NCBI RefSeq assembly: GCF_039519235.1 | Contig: NZ_CP154351.1 | Location: 2,232,001-2,296,000, forward strand | Direction of reading: 5' to 3' | DNA from: Micrococcus sp. 2A | GTDB lineage: Bacteria; Actinomycetota; Actinomycetes; Actinomycetales; Micrococcaceae | DNA length: 64,000 bases | Shown here: piece by piece, positions 25,752 through 35,210 of the stretch | Layout: each line of letters begins with the position of its first letter | Position numbering within the stretch: position 1 is the first letter of the stretch | Program-made: the position numbers and the translations under genes | Notes under the pieces: model-generated | Databases searched by the model: none | Told to the model about the DNA's origin: nothing | Seen by the model: the letters and a program-made list of their open reading frames with translations, nothing else

Positions 25752-26735
25752 TCAGGCCTCCTCTCGAGCAATTCTGGTGAAGTCGAACTCCTCGCTGAAG
25801 CCGTCCCCCAGGGCGGACAGGTCCAGTGAGTAGCTGAGGTCCGAGACAGCGTTGACGACAGCCTCGGGCAGGACGGAGCGGCGTAGCACCGGGGTGCTCT
25901 CCGTGATATGCCAGTACTTCGTGGAGACCAGTTTGAACCGATGGTCCTCCGTTCCCGGCATGTCGACGACGTATCTCAAAGCCGCCAGCCGTTTGCGCAT
26001 ACCAGACTCGTCGACTCCTGCGTCGACGATCTCCTCGACCAGGTCGGAGAGCAGCTCTCCGCGCGGGTGGGGATCCACCTCAGTGACGGCCAGGTAGAGA
26101 TCAGAACCTTCCGAGGGCTCCAGCTGACGAAGACCGTGAATCGTGACGGCCTGGCGGTTCTGGAGTGCGGCGGTCTTCACCTCCATGCTGACCACGTCGC
26201 CCACGAAATCATGCCGGCCCCGCTCCGGACCTTCCCACAGGGGCAACGCCGAGGCGCCATGAACCGCAACGATCTGGCGGAGGATGCTGAGCTCCCCATA
26301 GAGACCCTTCAGCGCCTGCTCGCTGATCCCCTCGCGGGCGATCATCAGCAGTCGGCGCCATTCGCGCACCGTGCTGGCGAGTGCGTCATAGACAGTTCCG
26401 CCCGCATCCACGCTGGCAATGACGTCCTCGAGGAACGTATGGAACACCCCCTCGAGCCGGGGTTCGAGGCACCGGATCTGCACTGCTCTCAGCGCATCTC
26501 CGAGCTCATTCTGAATCGTCGCCGACGCGAGACGGATGGCCTGGCTCACTTCAATATTGAGAAGCCGGTCGTCCCCGGACTCGAAGAAGGCGGTCGGCGT
26601 GCTCAGCTGGTCCTTCCCCACCCACACGCGACGGCCGACCGGCCGTCCCTGTACTTCGACGACGTGGAACTCGGAAGCGCTCCATGCACTGGGCTCATTC
26701 GCAACACGCGCGAACGCCTCACGCATTCGGGTCAT
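25752..26735 (-). CDS. PD-(D/E)XK nuclease of DUF4420 type
   Basis: 327 residues. Catalytic core: Glu148 in ALKGLYGELSIL, Asp176 in RGRHDFVG, and Glu185-Val-Lys187 in SMEVKTA, the restriction-endonuclease fold triad as in DUF4420 proteins. The N-terminal part (1-110) is beta-rich with a conserved-looking FFESGDDRLLNIEVS. It would be the DNA-cleaving subunit. The start ATG at 26735 is preceded by GAGGAG and overlaps the Z1 gene by 17 bp, implying translational coupling. Confidence 0.88.
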   Translation of the reverse strand: MTRMREAFARVANEPSAWSASEFHVVEVQGRPVGRRVWVGKDQLSTPTAFFESGDDRLLNIEVSQAIRLASATIQNELGDALRAVQIRCLEPRLEGVFHTFLEDVIASVDAGGTVYDALASTVREWRRLLMIAREGISEQALKGLYGELSILRQIVAVHGASALPLWEGPERGRHDFVGDVVSMEVKTAALQNRQAVTIHGLRQLEPSEGSDLYLAVTEVDPHPRGELLSDLVEEIVDAGVDESGMRKRLAALRYVVDMPGTEDHRFKLVSTKYWHITESTPVLRRSVLPEAVVNAVSDLSYSLDLSALGDGFSEEFDFTRIAREEA

Positions 26736-29430
26736 TCTCAGGCTCCTCCTCATCAGCTGCGGGGATCTCGACCGCGAGGAAATCCCCGTCATGCGTGAGC
26801 AGGCCCTCCGTATCCGAGGGGAGGACCATCGCGTAGCCGAAGAAGGGTTCGTTCGTATCAACTTCGGCCAGGGCGGGGTCGATCTTCTTAAGCACTTCCT
26901 GCATATCCTCGCGGTCCTTCGCACCGGACCGAGCTCGCGACATGCGCGAGATCGGATAAAGGATCAGCAGGCCTTCTCCGTTCGCACCTCCCTCATTCTT
27001 CGGGCGCAACCGAGCGGCGCTCTGCTCATCACCGTTACCAGCGTCTTCTGCAAGCGGGCTGCCCTCAGTCGCCAGGTCCGCGATGCGGTCGTTGCCGGAC
27101 ATGAGCGCTCGGATGTTGACCGACCCCTCTTCGGGGTCCTTGATTGGCGCGCGCCGCACCGCCTTCACCTGAAGGCCCTGCTCCGCGAGCACCTGTTCCC
27201 CGCCACCGGCCGCCAGCACGACCCGCCAAGACTTCTCCGGAAGCTTCTTCGCAGCCCAGTCGAGGGCCCGCTTGTGCTCCTCCTTGTGTTTGGGGTGCAT
27301 GGCGAACTTCTCGAAGAACTCCTGAACACGCTCGAAGCTAACACCCTTGTAGAGCTTCGACCCCTGACCGGGCGCCGATGTCACGGCATGGTCGGAGATG
27401 CGGTGAAGGAAGTCGACAGCGATACGGGTGTTCGCCTTCTGCAGACCCGACGTCGCGAAGTCGAACAGAATCGTCTGCTTGTTCCGGCCCTGAAACGTGT
27501 ACTCGATCTGGCGAGCGTGTTTCATCTTGGCGGGAGCCGTCACCTCAAGACGGCCGGGATGTCGGCGGATCTTGAGCCCGATCTCGCCGGGAGTCTTTCC
27601 CTGGCTCGCCATCTCGGTGATCTCTCGACGCACCTCGGCCTCCACCTGGGCAAGGAACTGATAGTCGGAGTCCAAGCCCTCCGCCAGCCAGATCCGTTGC
27701 AGGTCCTCGTATCCTGGCCGGTAGCCGAACCAGCGGCCCATCTGCAGGAGGGTGTCGTAGGCCCTGGAGCTACGGGTGAAGAAGGAGACGAAGAGCCCCT
27801 CAAGTGTCAGGCCTCGGGAGAGGGTTCCGCCTCCGATGACGATCACCGTGGACGGATGCTCGTCGTCGTACACCAGCCGATCAGCGTGAGCCTCCTTGCC
27901 GTTGTCGACGACGACGCGCAGCACGCGAAGCACGTTCAGGATCTCACCCTGGATAGCCGGCCAGGTCGGCGCAGGGCCGTCTCCGGTGTAGAGCTCCGCG
28001 ACACGGTCCTCCTCCTCGTTGAAGATCGCACGGAACTCGGAGACATCGCCTTCTCGTGCTCGCTCCTTCATGGGATCTAGGAAATCGTTGATCGCCTCCT
28101 GCATGGCGAAGTGCGGATCCGTGCGCTCCGTGGTGTGGACGAGCATCGACGAATGCTTGTCCTTCTGGCCGCGCAGACGACGGATGGCGCTCGCCACGAT
28201 GAACCACCGGATGGCATCACCGAGGGAACTGGTCACCGTCGGAACGAAATCGGCGGCGTCCTTCTGCCGCTGGGGACCCAGATCGCTCCATTCCTCGCGA
28301 GGGATACGGCGAATCACGTCGAGTCCCTCGGATTCCTCCCCGTCGAGGAAGCCATCGCGGATTCCGAAGAGGGTCTCCGCCCCGAAGTAGTTCTTGGGTG
28401 TCGGCATGACGGCGAGAAAGTCCCGTGGATAGAGGCTCTCGAGGGATCCGGCCGAGGGGTCGTCAGGATCGGCAGCATCCTGAGGGTCCATGAGCACGTT
28501 CGCAAAGGGAGTGGCCGTGTAGCCGACGTACGTTCCGTTCCGAACCTTCGACCACACGCGACGCAACTTGGCATTGATCTTCGTCGGGTCATCCTCCGGA
28601 TTCGGCGAGCTGTCCGGGGTCGCCTGATCGGACTCGTCGTCGATGATCAGGATCGGAAGCCTACGGAGTGTCTGCTCGTCGATCTGGTCGAGGAACTTCA
28701 GCAGATGGTCGAGCCGAGAGGTCTGCTTCTTCATCACCGCGATCATCGTGCGGTCTCCGTCCAGAAGGCTGGACACAGTCGACGCGGCGTTGACCCAGCT
28801 GGCGGCCTGAAGATCAGTCTGGGTCGTGGTCAAAGTAATCCACTGCTGGGCATTCTCCTCCACACCCAGGTCCCTCGTAATGCGCTTCTGGGTCTGCGCT
28901 CGGAGGTTGTTGTAGGTGCCGGAGAAGACGAGCACAAACTTATAGTTCGCATCCAGGGCCTTAGCCGCGACAGCCGCGTAGTTCGCCGTCTTGCCGGACT
29001 GGACATTTCCTAGGACCAGGCCCCGACGGCGTTGCATCGAGTACGGCTCGGCGAGTTGCGACACGATCTGATCGCTCGAGCGGTCGATCGAGGGGATCGC
29101 TTCTGCCAGGCCCGTGCTGAGCATCTTCTCACGAAGCTGGGACCAGCGCGGCCCTGCCGACGGCAGGTACCAGGAACGATGAGAGCTCTCATTGTTGTCC
29201 GAATCCACCGCAATTGCACCGCCTGTGGGATCAATCCGGACACGGATGCGCTCGGCCCACTTGTCAGTCTCAACCCGATGATCATGCAACAGTTCACGTA
29301 GGGCTATGACCATCTCATCGTCAGAGTCATCCAGCAGTGACTCCACTGCCTCCTCCATGGTCCGGCCACGCTTCATCCGGTTCACCACCTGGCGGGCGAG
29401 CAGATCCTTCATTGCCGAGTTGTCAGTCAT
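26719..29430 (-). CDS. Z1-domain helicase-like ATPase of the defence operon
   Basis: 903 residues. Walker A GLVLGNVQSGKTANY is at 137-151, the Walker B variant LIIDDESDQA at 261-270, and motif III TATP at 305-308, as in SF2 helicases. The Z1 signature follows: VIGGGTLSRGLTLEGL at 531-546 and MGRWFGYRPGYEDL at 564-577, where the Arg residues act as arginine-finger and motif VI elements. Z1 proteins are the motor subunits of ATP-dependent restriction systems such as NgoAVII and CglI. GGAGGA precedes the ATG. It lies 35 nt after the methyltransferase gene. Confidence 0.93.
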   Translation of the reverse strand: MTDNSAMKDLLARQVVNRMKRGRTMEEAVESLLDDSDDEMVIALRELLHDHRVETDKWAERIRVRIDPTGGAIAVDSDNNESSHRSWYLPSAGPRWSQLREKMLSTGLAEAIPSIDRSSDQIVSQLAEPYSMQRRRGLVLGNVQSGKTANYAAVAAKALDANYKFVLVFSGTYNNLRAQTQKRITRDLGVEENAQQWITLTTTQTDLQAASWVNAASTVSSLLDGDRTMIAVMKKQTSRLDHLLKFLDQIDEQTLRRLPILIIDDESDQATPDSSPNPEDDPTKINAKLRRVWSKVRNGTYVGYTATPFANVLMDPQDAADPDDPSAGSLESLYPRDFLAVMPTPKNYFGAETLFGIRDGFLDGEESEGLDVIRRIPREEWSDLGPQRQKDAADFVPTVTSSLGDAIRWFIVASAIRRLRGQKDKHSSMLVHTTERTDPHFAMQEAINDFLDPMKERAREGDVSEFRAIFNEEEDRVAELYTGDGPAPTWPAIQGEILNVLRVLRVVVDNGKEAHADRLVYDDEHPSTVIVIGGGTLSRGLTLEGLFVSFFTRSSRAYDTLLQMGRWFGYRPGYEDLQRIWLAEGLDSDYQFLAQVEAEVRREITEMASQGKTPGEIGLKIRRHPGRLEVTAPAKMKHARQIEYTFQGRNKQTILFDFATSGLQKANTRIAVDFLHRISDHAVTSAPGQGSKLYKGVSFERVQEFFEKFAMHPKHKEEHKRALDWAAKKLPEKSWRVVLAAGGGEQVLAEQGLQVKAVRRAPIKDPEEGSVNIRALMSGNDRIADLATEGSPLAEDAGNGDEQSAARLRPKNEGGANGEGLLILYPISRMSRARSGAKDREDMQEVLKKIDPALAEVDTNEPFFGYAMVLPSDTEGLLTHDGDFLAVEIPAADEEEPENDPNA

Positions 29431-29465
29431 GTGCTGGTCCTCCAGGTGGATGCAGGGATCGCGTC

Positions 29466-30581
29466 TCAGAACAGCCGCTGGGGCGAGGAGCTGTCGCGTG
29501 CAGTCGTCAGAGTCGGAGCAATGCTCTCATAGGGAATCCCCAGCAGGCTCCTGAACAGCGCCTGGAAAACGGCGCGCGCTCCGAGCGGCGGAACTGCCAT
29601 GCCGATCTGCTTCCGAATGGAGTCTCGGCGGCCCTCGAAGTGGAACGTGTCCGGGAACGTCTGGAGACGCGCCCGCTCACGATTGGTGAGGGCTCGCGGC
29701 TCGTCCCAGTGGTAGACATGAGTGCCTCCGCCACCGGATCCCGTGACGGTGTAGGACGGCTTGGCCGGGTCGAGGCGCCGATAGATCTGGCTGATGGTAG
29801 CGCCCTGGACATTGAGACGGGCCTCGTCGGTCATGCGCTTGGCATTGAATGCATTCTCACCCGGGTCGATGAGCTTCAGTCGCTCGACCACCTGTTTCGA
29901 CTGACGGGTGCGCTCGTTATTGGTGACGGACGCCGGGATCGGCGCAGCGACAGCCTCACCGGACGTCGCGAAGGGCTGTCTCGTCCCGGGTCCGTGAGTG
30001 GGGGCTGGCACGGCGTACTCGACGTCGAGATCATCGCGAACCCCCACGACGAGAACGCGATGCCGCGCCTGAGGAACGCCATACTGCTCGAACCGATAGA
30101 GGTGCGGGGTGATGCGGTAGCCCGCGTCCTCGAGTTCTTCGAGGATCAGCTGGAATGCACGGCCGCCGTTCGCGCTACGGATGCCACCGACGTTCTCGGC
30201 CACGAACCACTTGGGCCGCTTTGCCTGCAGCACTCGAACGCCAGTCTTGTAGAGCCCGCCGAAATTGCCGTCGAGCCCTTTGTGCTCACCGACGAGGCTG
30301 AAGTCGTTGCAGGGAAACCCGAAGGCGAATCCGTCGATGTCGCCGAAGGAGTCGATGTTCTCGGCTGCGGCTCGAGCATCGCCGACTCTGACAGACTTCA
30401 GCGTCGCACCGGGAATGTTGCGTCGGTACGTCAGGCAGGACGACTCGTCGATGTCGACAGCCCACGCATGCTGCAGGGACATCCTGTCCCGCAGTTCAGG
30501 GTCGCTATCGGCTGCCTGGTGGGCGCCGAGAGCCATGCCTCCAGGGCCGGAGAAGAACTCCCCCATCTTGAACGTTTCCAT
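29466..30581 (-). CDS. DNA (cytosine-5) methyltransferase
   Basis: 371 residues. Motif I FFSGPGGMALGA is at 9-20; motif IV FGFPCNDFS carries nucleophile Cys91 (PCN in place of the common PCQ); motif VI is AENVGG at 128-133; motif VIII is QYGVPQARHRV; motifs IX-X are RALTNRERARLQTFPDTFHF. The target-recognition region lies at about 230-300. It methylates C5 of cytosine at an unknown site and would protect the host from the downstream nuclease. It is the first gene of the operon and faces a divergent small gene. Confidence 0.95.
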   Translation of the reverse strand: METFKMGEFFSGPGGMALGAHQAADSDPELRDRMSLQHAWAVDIDESSCLTYRRNIPGATLKSVRVGDARAAAENIDSFGDIDGFAFGFPCNDFSLVGEHKGLDGNFGGLYKTGVRVLQAKRPKWFVAENVGGIRSANGGRAFQLILEELEDAGYRITPHLYRFEQYGVPQARHRVLVVGVRDDLDVEYAVPAPTHGPGTRQPFATSGEAVAAPIPASVTNNERTRQSKQVVERLKLIDPGENAFNAKRMTDEARLNVQGATISQIYRRLDPAKPSYTVTGSGGGGTHVYHWDEPRALTNRERARLQTFPDTFHFEGRRDSIRKQIGMAVPPLGARAVFQALFRSLLGIPYESIAPTLTTARDSSSPQRLF

Positions 30582-30776
30582 GCAACCTCATATCGCTGTC
30601 CGCCGCAGACCTGCGTGGGAAGCGCGCGCGGCACACTGCAGCTTAGCGCGATTCTGCCGTCTGGGCAGCCTGGAGGGCGCAGTGTTCACAGGCAGCGCAC
30701 GCTGGTGCCTCTCCCACGGGGACCTCGCATGTCAGAGGATGGCCGCAGCATTGAGACCTATGGAAGGACAAGGACG

Positions 30777-31157
30777 ATGGCCACAATGCCCTGGACCGCG
30801 GGGGAGACTCTGATCGCCCTCGGGCTTGCTCACGACCTGGAGTGGACCAACCCGAGCAAGGGGACGCCCGCAGTCGTCGGCCTGTCTCGCCTGCTCGCTC
30901 AGGGTCCCTTCCATCCAGGAATCAGTCTGCCGGACAACTTTCGAAACCCGAATGCCGTCAAGATGAAGGTGTCCAACCTCATCTGGCACTACTCCGGCGG
31001 AGAGCACGGTCTCAAGCAGGGGGCAGCGCAGGACCTCGCCCTTGTCCAGCTCTACAGGTCAGATCCGGCGCTCGTGTTAAGCCTGGCGCACGACCTCCGC
31101 TCCCTGGTCGAGCAGTCGTTTGGAGATGCGGCCCTCGTCCCCTGGCCTCACGAGTAG
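30777..31157 (+). CDS. Small protein resembling the N-terminal part of HNH-type endonucleases, lacking HNH
   Basis: 126 residues. FRNPNAVKMKVSNLIWH and the following GLKQGAAQDLALVQLY resemble the N-terminal module that precedes an HNH nuclease domain in many bacterial proteins (pattern RN-x2-x-V-x-MK-x-x-N). No HNH motif follows; the stop comes 10 bp inside the convergent peptidase gene. AAGGA precedes the ATG at 30777. Divergent from the methyltransferase gene with about 195 bp between starts. It may be a truncated endonuclease or a stand-alone DNA-binding module. Confidence 0.6.
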   Translation: MATMPWTAGETLIALGLAHDLEWTNPSKGTPAVVGLSRLLAQGPFHPGISLPDNFRNPNAVKMKVSNLIWHYSGGEHGLKQGAAQDLALVQLYRSDPALVLSLAHDLRSLVEQSFGDAALVPWPHE

Positions 31158-32242
31158 TCCGCCCACACCCGCCGCTCGACCCCGTCGACGGTCATCACGC
31201 CGCCGTGCGGCAGCACCCACTGCGGCCGTGTGTGGCCGAACGGGACGCCCACGCACACCACCGCGTCCGGGTTGTAGCTGCCGACCTCCTCGACCACCAC
31301 GTCCGCCTGGTCGGCGCGCAGCCGCGCCCGCTCCTCCGCACCGCGCGGCACCTCGAAGGAGCTCGTCGGAGGGCGGGCCGCCAGCACGGCGTCCACGGCG
31401 CCGAGCACGCCGCCCTCCCCCAGGATCCGCAGCAGCCGCCGCACCTCGCCGGCGCTCGGCAGCTCCTCGCTGGTCTCGATGAGCAGCACACCACCCTCGA
31501 GCGCCGCCATGTCCGCAGGCCCGCGGCCGGCCGCCATCACCCACGGCAGCACCTCGAGGCAGCCGCCCCATGTCCGGCCGGTCACCGCGCGCCGAGGCCC
31601 GGCCCAGCGCCACGGTGAGGCGCCCTCACCGACGCCGCGCGCGCCGTCGTCGTGCGGGCCCGGCACCGGCTCGCGCGTCCCGAACTCGGTGAGCGCCCGC
31701 GGGTCCAGCCAGTCGACGCCATGGTCCTCCGACTCCCCCGGCTCCGTGATCTCCAGCCGCCCTCCCGTCAGCAGGGCGGCCCGCAGGGACGCGGCGTGCA
31801 CCTCGTCCACAGTCGGTCCCGGCCCCAGGTGCACCTGGGTGGAGCCGCCGTAGAAGCTCGCCACGCCGTTCGTCCACAGCCACTGGTGGAGGTTGGTGTT
31901 GTCGCTGTAGCCGAGGAACGGCTTGGGGTCCGCGCGCACTGCGTCCGCGTCCAGGTGGCCGATCACGGTGATCTGGTCCTCCCCGCCGACCGTGGCGATC
32001 ACCGCCCGGATCTGTGGGTCCGCGAACGCCGCGTTCAGGTCCCGCGCCCGGCTCTCGGGACTCGCCCCGAGCTGCCGGGTGGTGGGGTACTCGACCGGCA
32101 CCAGGCCGGTCACCTCGGCCAGGCGGCGCATCGCCTGCTCGTGCACCGCGGGCGCGAAGCCGGGAGCCGCGAACGACGGCGAGACGACGGCGATCCTGTC
32201 GCCCGGCTGGGCCTTGGGCGGGTGGACGAGCGGCTGAGTCAT
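31148..32242 (-). CDS. S66-family LD-carboxypeptidase / MccF-like peptidase
   Basis: 364 residues. Family motifs: GDRIAVVSPSFAAPG at the N-terminus, then PFLGYSDNTNLHQWLW with the nucleophile Ser, and later Glu and His regions (LLIETSEE, GVPFGHTRPQWVLPHG). S66 enzymes cleave the L,D bond of murein tetrapeptides or detoxify peptidyl nucleotides such as microcin C. Length and the N-terminal motif favour the MccF-like branch. ATG at 32242 is chosen at the family start. Single gene, beside the defence island. Confidence 0.88.
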   Translation of the reverse strand: MTQPLVHPPKAQPGDRIAVVSPSFAAPGFAPAVHEQAMRRLAEVTGLVPVEYPTTRQLGASPESRARDLNAAFADPQIRAVIATVGGEDQITVIGHLDADAVRADPKPFLGYSDNTNLHQWLWTNGVASFYGGSTQVHLGPGPTVDEVHAASLRAALLTGGRLEITEPGESEDHGVDWLDPRALTEFGTREPVPGPHDDGARGVGEGASPWRWAGPRRAVTGRTWGGCLEVLPWVMAAGRGPADMAALEGGVLLIETSEELPSAGEVRRLLRILGEGGVLGAVDAVLAARPPTSSFEVPRGAEERARLRADQADVVVEEVGSYNPDAVVCVGVPFGHTRPQWVLPHGGVMTVDGVERRVWADYS

Positions 32243-32325
32243 ACCGGGAGCGTAGCGAGAGGCCACCTGTCCGTCGTTTCTCTCGCTCAGACCAGACGAC
32301 CTGCGCCCGGACCGCCCGGCGCCCC

Positions 32326-33915
32326 TCACCCCTGACGCAGCTCGCGGCGCAGGATCTTGCCCGTGGCGTTCTTCGGCAGCCCGTCCAGGATGGTCACCTC
32401 CCGCGGCTGCTTGTAGCGGGCCAGCCGCTCGGCCGCGAACGCCTGGAGTTCCTCCCCCGTGACGGCGCTGCCCGGGGCCAGCGAGACGAAGGCGGCGATC
32501 TCCTCGCCCAGCCGCTCGTCCGGCACACCCACCACGGCGGCCTCGACCACGTCCGGGTGCTCGTAGAGGACCTCCTCCACCTCGCGCGGATACACGTTCA
32601 TACCACCGCGGATGATCACGTCCTTGAGCCGGTCCACGATCATCACGTACCCGGCCTCGTCCCGGCGGGCGATGTCCCCGGTGCGGAACCAGCCGTCCTC
32701 GTCGAACGCCGCCTCCGTGTCCTCCGGGCGGCCCCAGTAGCCGGCCATGATGCCCTCGCCCCGGATGCGCAGCTCACCGGAGGTCGCGAGGTCCTCCTCG
32801 GGCACCTCGGTGCCGTCCATCGCGACGATCCGGAACTCGAAGCCGTCCACCGGCCGGCCCACGGTGCCCGGACGGGTCGGCGCGTCCACGGGGTTGAAGA
32901 AGCACGCGCCCGCGTTCTCGGACAGCCCGTAGCCCTCGAACACGGACACGCCGTACAGCTTCTCCGCCGCGTGCAGCGTCTCCACCGGCAGGCTCGCACC
33001 GCCGGAGAGGGGCATGCGCAGCCGGGAGAAGTCCGCCGGCTCGGCCCCGGCCTCACGGCGGGCCCGGGCCACGGCGAGGAACGCCCCGTGCATGGTGGGC
33101 ACGCCGGGCAGGAACGTGACGCCGTGGTCCTGCAGCTGGTCGTAGGCGGCCGCCGGCTCGAACCGCGGCATCAGGGACAGCGTGGACCCGGCGAACACCG
33201 CGCCGTTGAGCACCACCGAGAGCCCGAACACGTGGAACATCGGCAGCGCCGCGAACACGACGTCGTCCGGGCCGAGCCGGCCCAGGCCGGTCGCCGTCGC
33301 CATGGCGTTGGAACGCAGGTTCGTGTGCGTCAGCCGCGCGCCCTTGGGCCGTCCCGTGGTGCCGGACGTGTAGAGCAGCACGGCGTCGTCGTCGGGGTCC
33401 CGCGGGGTGATCTCCGTGACCGGGGCGATGCCCTCGACGGCGCACTCCCGCCCGACCGCTTCGAGGTCCAGGGTGACCACCTCGACGTCGACGTTCCCGG
33501 CCACCTCGTCCACGGCCGGCAGCCCGGGCATGGCCCAGAGCATGCGCGCCCCGGAGTCCTCGAGGAAGTACTCCAGCTCTCGGGCGGTGAACAGCGGGTT
33601 GAGCGGCACCATCACCGCGCCCAGGCGCATGAGCGCCTCGTAGACGGCCACGAACGTCGGGACGTTCGGCAGCATGACGGCCACCCGGTCCCCGGCCTGC
33701 ACGCCGCGGGCGCGCAGCCAGCCGGCCGTGACGGCCGTGGCCTGGTCCAGTTCGCGGTAGCTCATGCGGGCGTCGCCGATCAGCAGGGCGACGGTGTCCG
33801 GCTGGCGGGCCACCGTGGCGGCGAGCAGCTCGGCGACGTGGCCGCGCCGCTCGGTGGGCCGGCCGGCGGCGTCGAGGGTCATGGCGGAGGTCTCAGGGGT
33901 GTCGGAGGTCGTCAC
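32326..33915 (-). CDS. Long-chain fatty acid-CoA ligase (acyl-CoA synthetase)
   Basis: 529 residues. AMP-binding motif LLYTSGTTGRPKGARLTH is near 185, with GYGLSENAG, DGWFRTGDIARRDEAGYVMIVDRLKD and the C-terminal PKNATGKILRRELR, whose Lys is catalytic. It activates a fatty acid to acyl-CoA. GTG start with GGAG upstream, 33 nt after the acyl-CoA dehydrogenase gene; last gene of the fatty-acid operon. A second synthetase opens the same operon, so the two may differ in chain length. Confidence 0.93.
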   Translation of the reverse strand: MTTSDTPETSAMTLDAAGRPTERRGHVAELLAATVARQPDTVALLIGDARMSYRELDQATAVTAGWLRARGVQAGDRVAVMLPNVPTFVAVYEALMRLGAVMVPLNPLFTARELEYFLEDSGARMLWAMPGLPAVDEVAGNVDVEVVTLDLEAVGRECAVEGIAPVTEITPRDPDDDAVLLYTSGTTGRPKGARLTHTNLRSNAMATATGLGRLGPDDVVFAALPMFHVFGLSVVLNGAVFAGSTLSLMPRFEPAAAYDQLQDHGVTFLPGVPTMHGAFLAVARARREAGAEPADFSRLRMPLSGGASLPVETLHAAEKLYGVSVFEGYGLSENAGACFFNPVDAPTRPGTVGRPVDGFEFRIVAMDGTEVPEEDLATSGELRIRGEGIMAGYWGRPEDTEAAFDEDGWFRTGDIARRDEAGYVMIVDRLKDVIIRGGMNVYPREVEEVLYEHPDVVEAAVVGVPDERLGEEIAAFVSLAPGSAVTGEELQAFAAERLARYKQPREVTILDGLPKNATGKILRRELRQG

Positions 33916-33948
33916 GGTGGCTCCTGGTGCTCGTCGGGACGGGTCGGG

Positions 33949-35130
33949 TCAGAGGAAGGCGGAGTGGCCGGTGAGCCCGCGGCCCACGATCAGCGAGTTG
34001 ACCTCGTAGGTGCCCTCGTACGTGAAGATCGCCTCGACGTCGCAGAAGAAGCGGCCGAGACCGCGGTCCGCGAGGATGCCGTTGCCGCCCATCAGCTGAC
34101 GCCCCAGAGCGGCCGACTCGCGGCACATCTGCGAGGTCTTGAGCTTCACCAGGGAGGCCTGGGTCATGGACACCTCGCCCTCGGCCTCGAGCTGGACGGC
34201 GCGGTGGGCCATGCCGAGCGTGGCGGCCAGGTTGCCGGCGATCTGCACGAGCAGGGACTGCACGAGCTGGTGGGCGGCGATCGGACGGCCGAACTGCGTG
34301 CGCTCCAGGGCGTAGTTCCGGGCGATGTCCAGGACGGCCTGCTGCGCGCCCACGGCCTGCCAGCCCAGCCCGTTGCGGGAGCCGAGGAGGATCACGTTGG
34401 TGTCCGCGAACGAGTTCGCCTTCTCCAGCTTGTTCTCCGCCGGGATCCGCACGTCCGTGAAGGTGATGTCCGCGTTCTGCACGATCTTCACGGCGGTCTT
34501 GTGCTCGATCTTGGTGGCGCTGTAGCCCGGGCGGTCGGTCTCCACGATGAAGCCCTTGACCTGGTCGTCCGCCTCGTCGCGGGCCCACACGATCGCGATC
34601 CGGGACATGGTGCCGTTGCCGATCCAGCGCTTGGCCCCGTTGATCACCCACTCGTCGCCCTCGCGGCGGGCGGTGGTCGCCATGCCGCCGGCGACGTCGG
34701 AGCCGTGCTCCGGCTCGGTCAGCCCGAAGCAGCCGGTGTACTCCATGGCGTAGAGCCCCGGGAGCCACTTCTGCTTCTGCTCCTCGGAGCCCAGGTGCTC
34801 CAGGGTCGCGCCCACGAGGTCGTTGTGCAGGGCGAAGTAGACGCTGAGGGAGATGTCCGCGCGGGACAGCTCGGCCATCAGGCAGCCGCGGAACAGCGGG
34901 TCGGTGGTCATGCCGTTCAGGTGGTTGAAGCCGAGCTCGCCCACCTGGCGGGCGATCTCGTGCGGGAACTCGTCCCGGCTCCAGGCCTCCGCCACATGCG
35001 GGGTGACGATCTCGGCCAGGGCGGCGCGGATCTCCGCGAGCTTCTCCTGCTGCTCGGGCGTCAGGAGGCGGTGGTACTCGAGGACGTCGACGTCGATCAG
35101 CGGACGGCTCCGGGTGTCAGCGGCGGTCAT
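33949..35130 (-). CDS. Acyl-CoA dehydrogenase (glutaryl-CoA dehydrogenase-like)
   Basis: 393 residues. FAD motifs CFGLTEPEHGSDVAGG and WVINGAKRWIGNGTMS are present. RTQFGRPIAAHQLVQ and RQLMGGNGILADRGL are diagnostic. Glu in FTYEGTYEVNSLIVGR takes the catalytic-base position used by glutaryl- and short-chain enzymes. It introduces the 2,3 double bond with electrons passed to ETF. It sits 80 nt after the CaiB-type gene and before the synthetase in the minus-strand operon. Confidence 0.93.
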   Translation of the reverse strand: MTAADTRSRPLIDVDVLEYHRLLTPEQQEKLAEIRAALAEIVTPHVAEAWSRDEFPHEIARQVGELGFNHLNGMTTDPLFRGCLMAELSRADISLSVYFALHNDLVGATLEHLGSEEQKQKWLPGLYAMEYTGCFGLTEPEHGSDVAGGMATTARREGDEWVINGAKRWIGNGTMSRIAIVWARDEADDQVKGFIVETDRPGYSATKIEHKTAVKIVQNADITFTDVRIPAENKLEKANSFADTNVILLGSRNGLGWQAVGAQQAVLDIARNYALERTQFGRPIAAHQLVQSLLVQIAGNLAATLGMAHRAVQLEAEGEVSMTQASLVKLKTSQMCRESAALGRQLMGGNGILADRGLGRFFCDVEAIFTYEGTYEVNSLIVGRGLTGHSAFL

Positions 35131-35210
35131 GGGGGTTCTCCTCGGGATCAGGGGGTGTCTGCGTCAGGGGGCGCAGCGCCGGGGTGGGCGCGGGGTGTCG
35201 GATGAGCGGC

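Noticed and set aside
32014..35205. A 1063-codon + strand frame
   Set aside because: Antisense to well-supported acyl-CoA synthetase and dehydrogenase genes; no recognisable domain.
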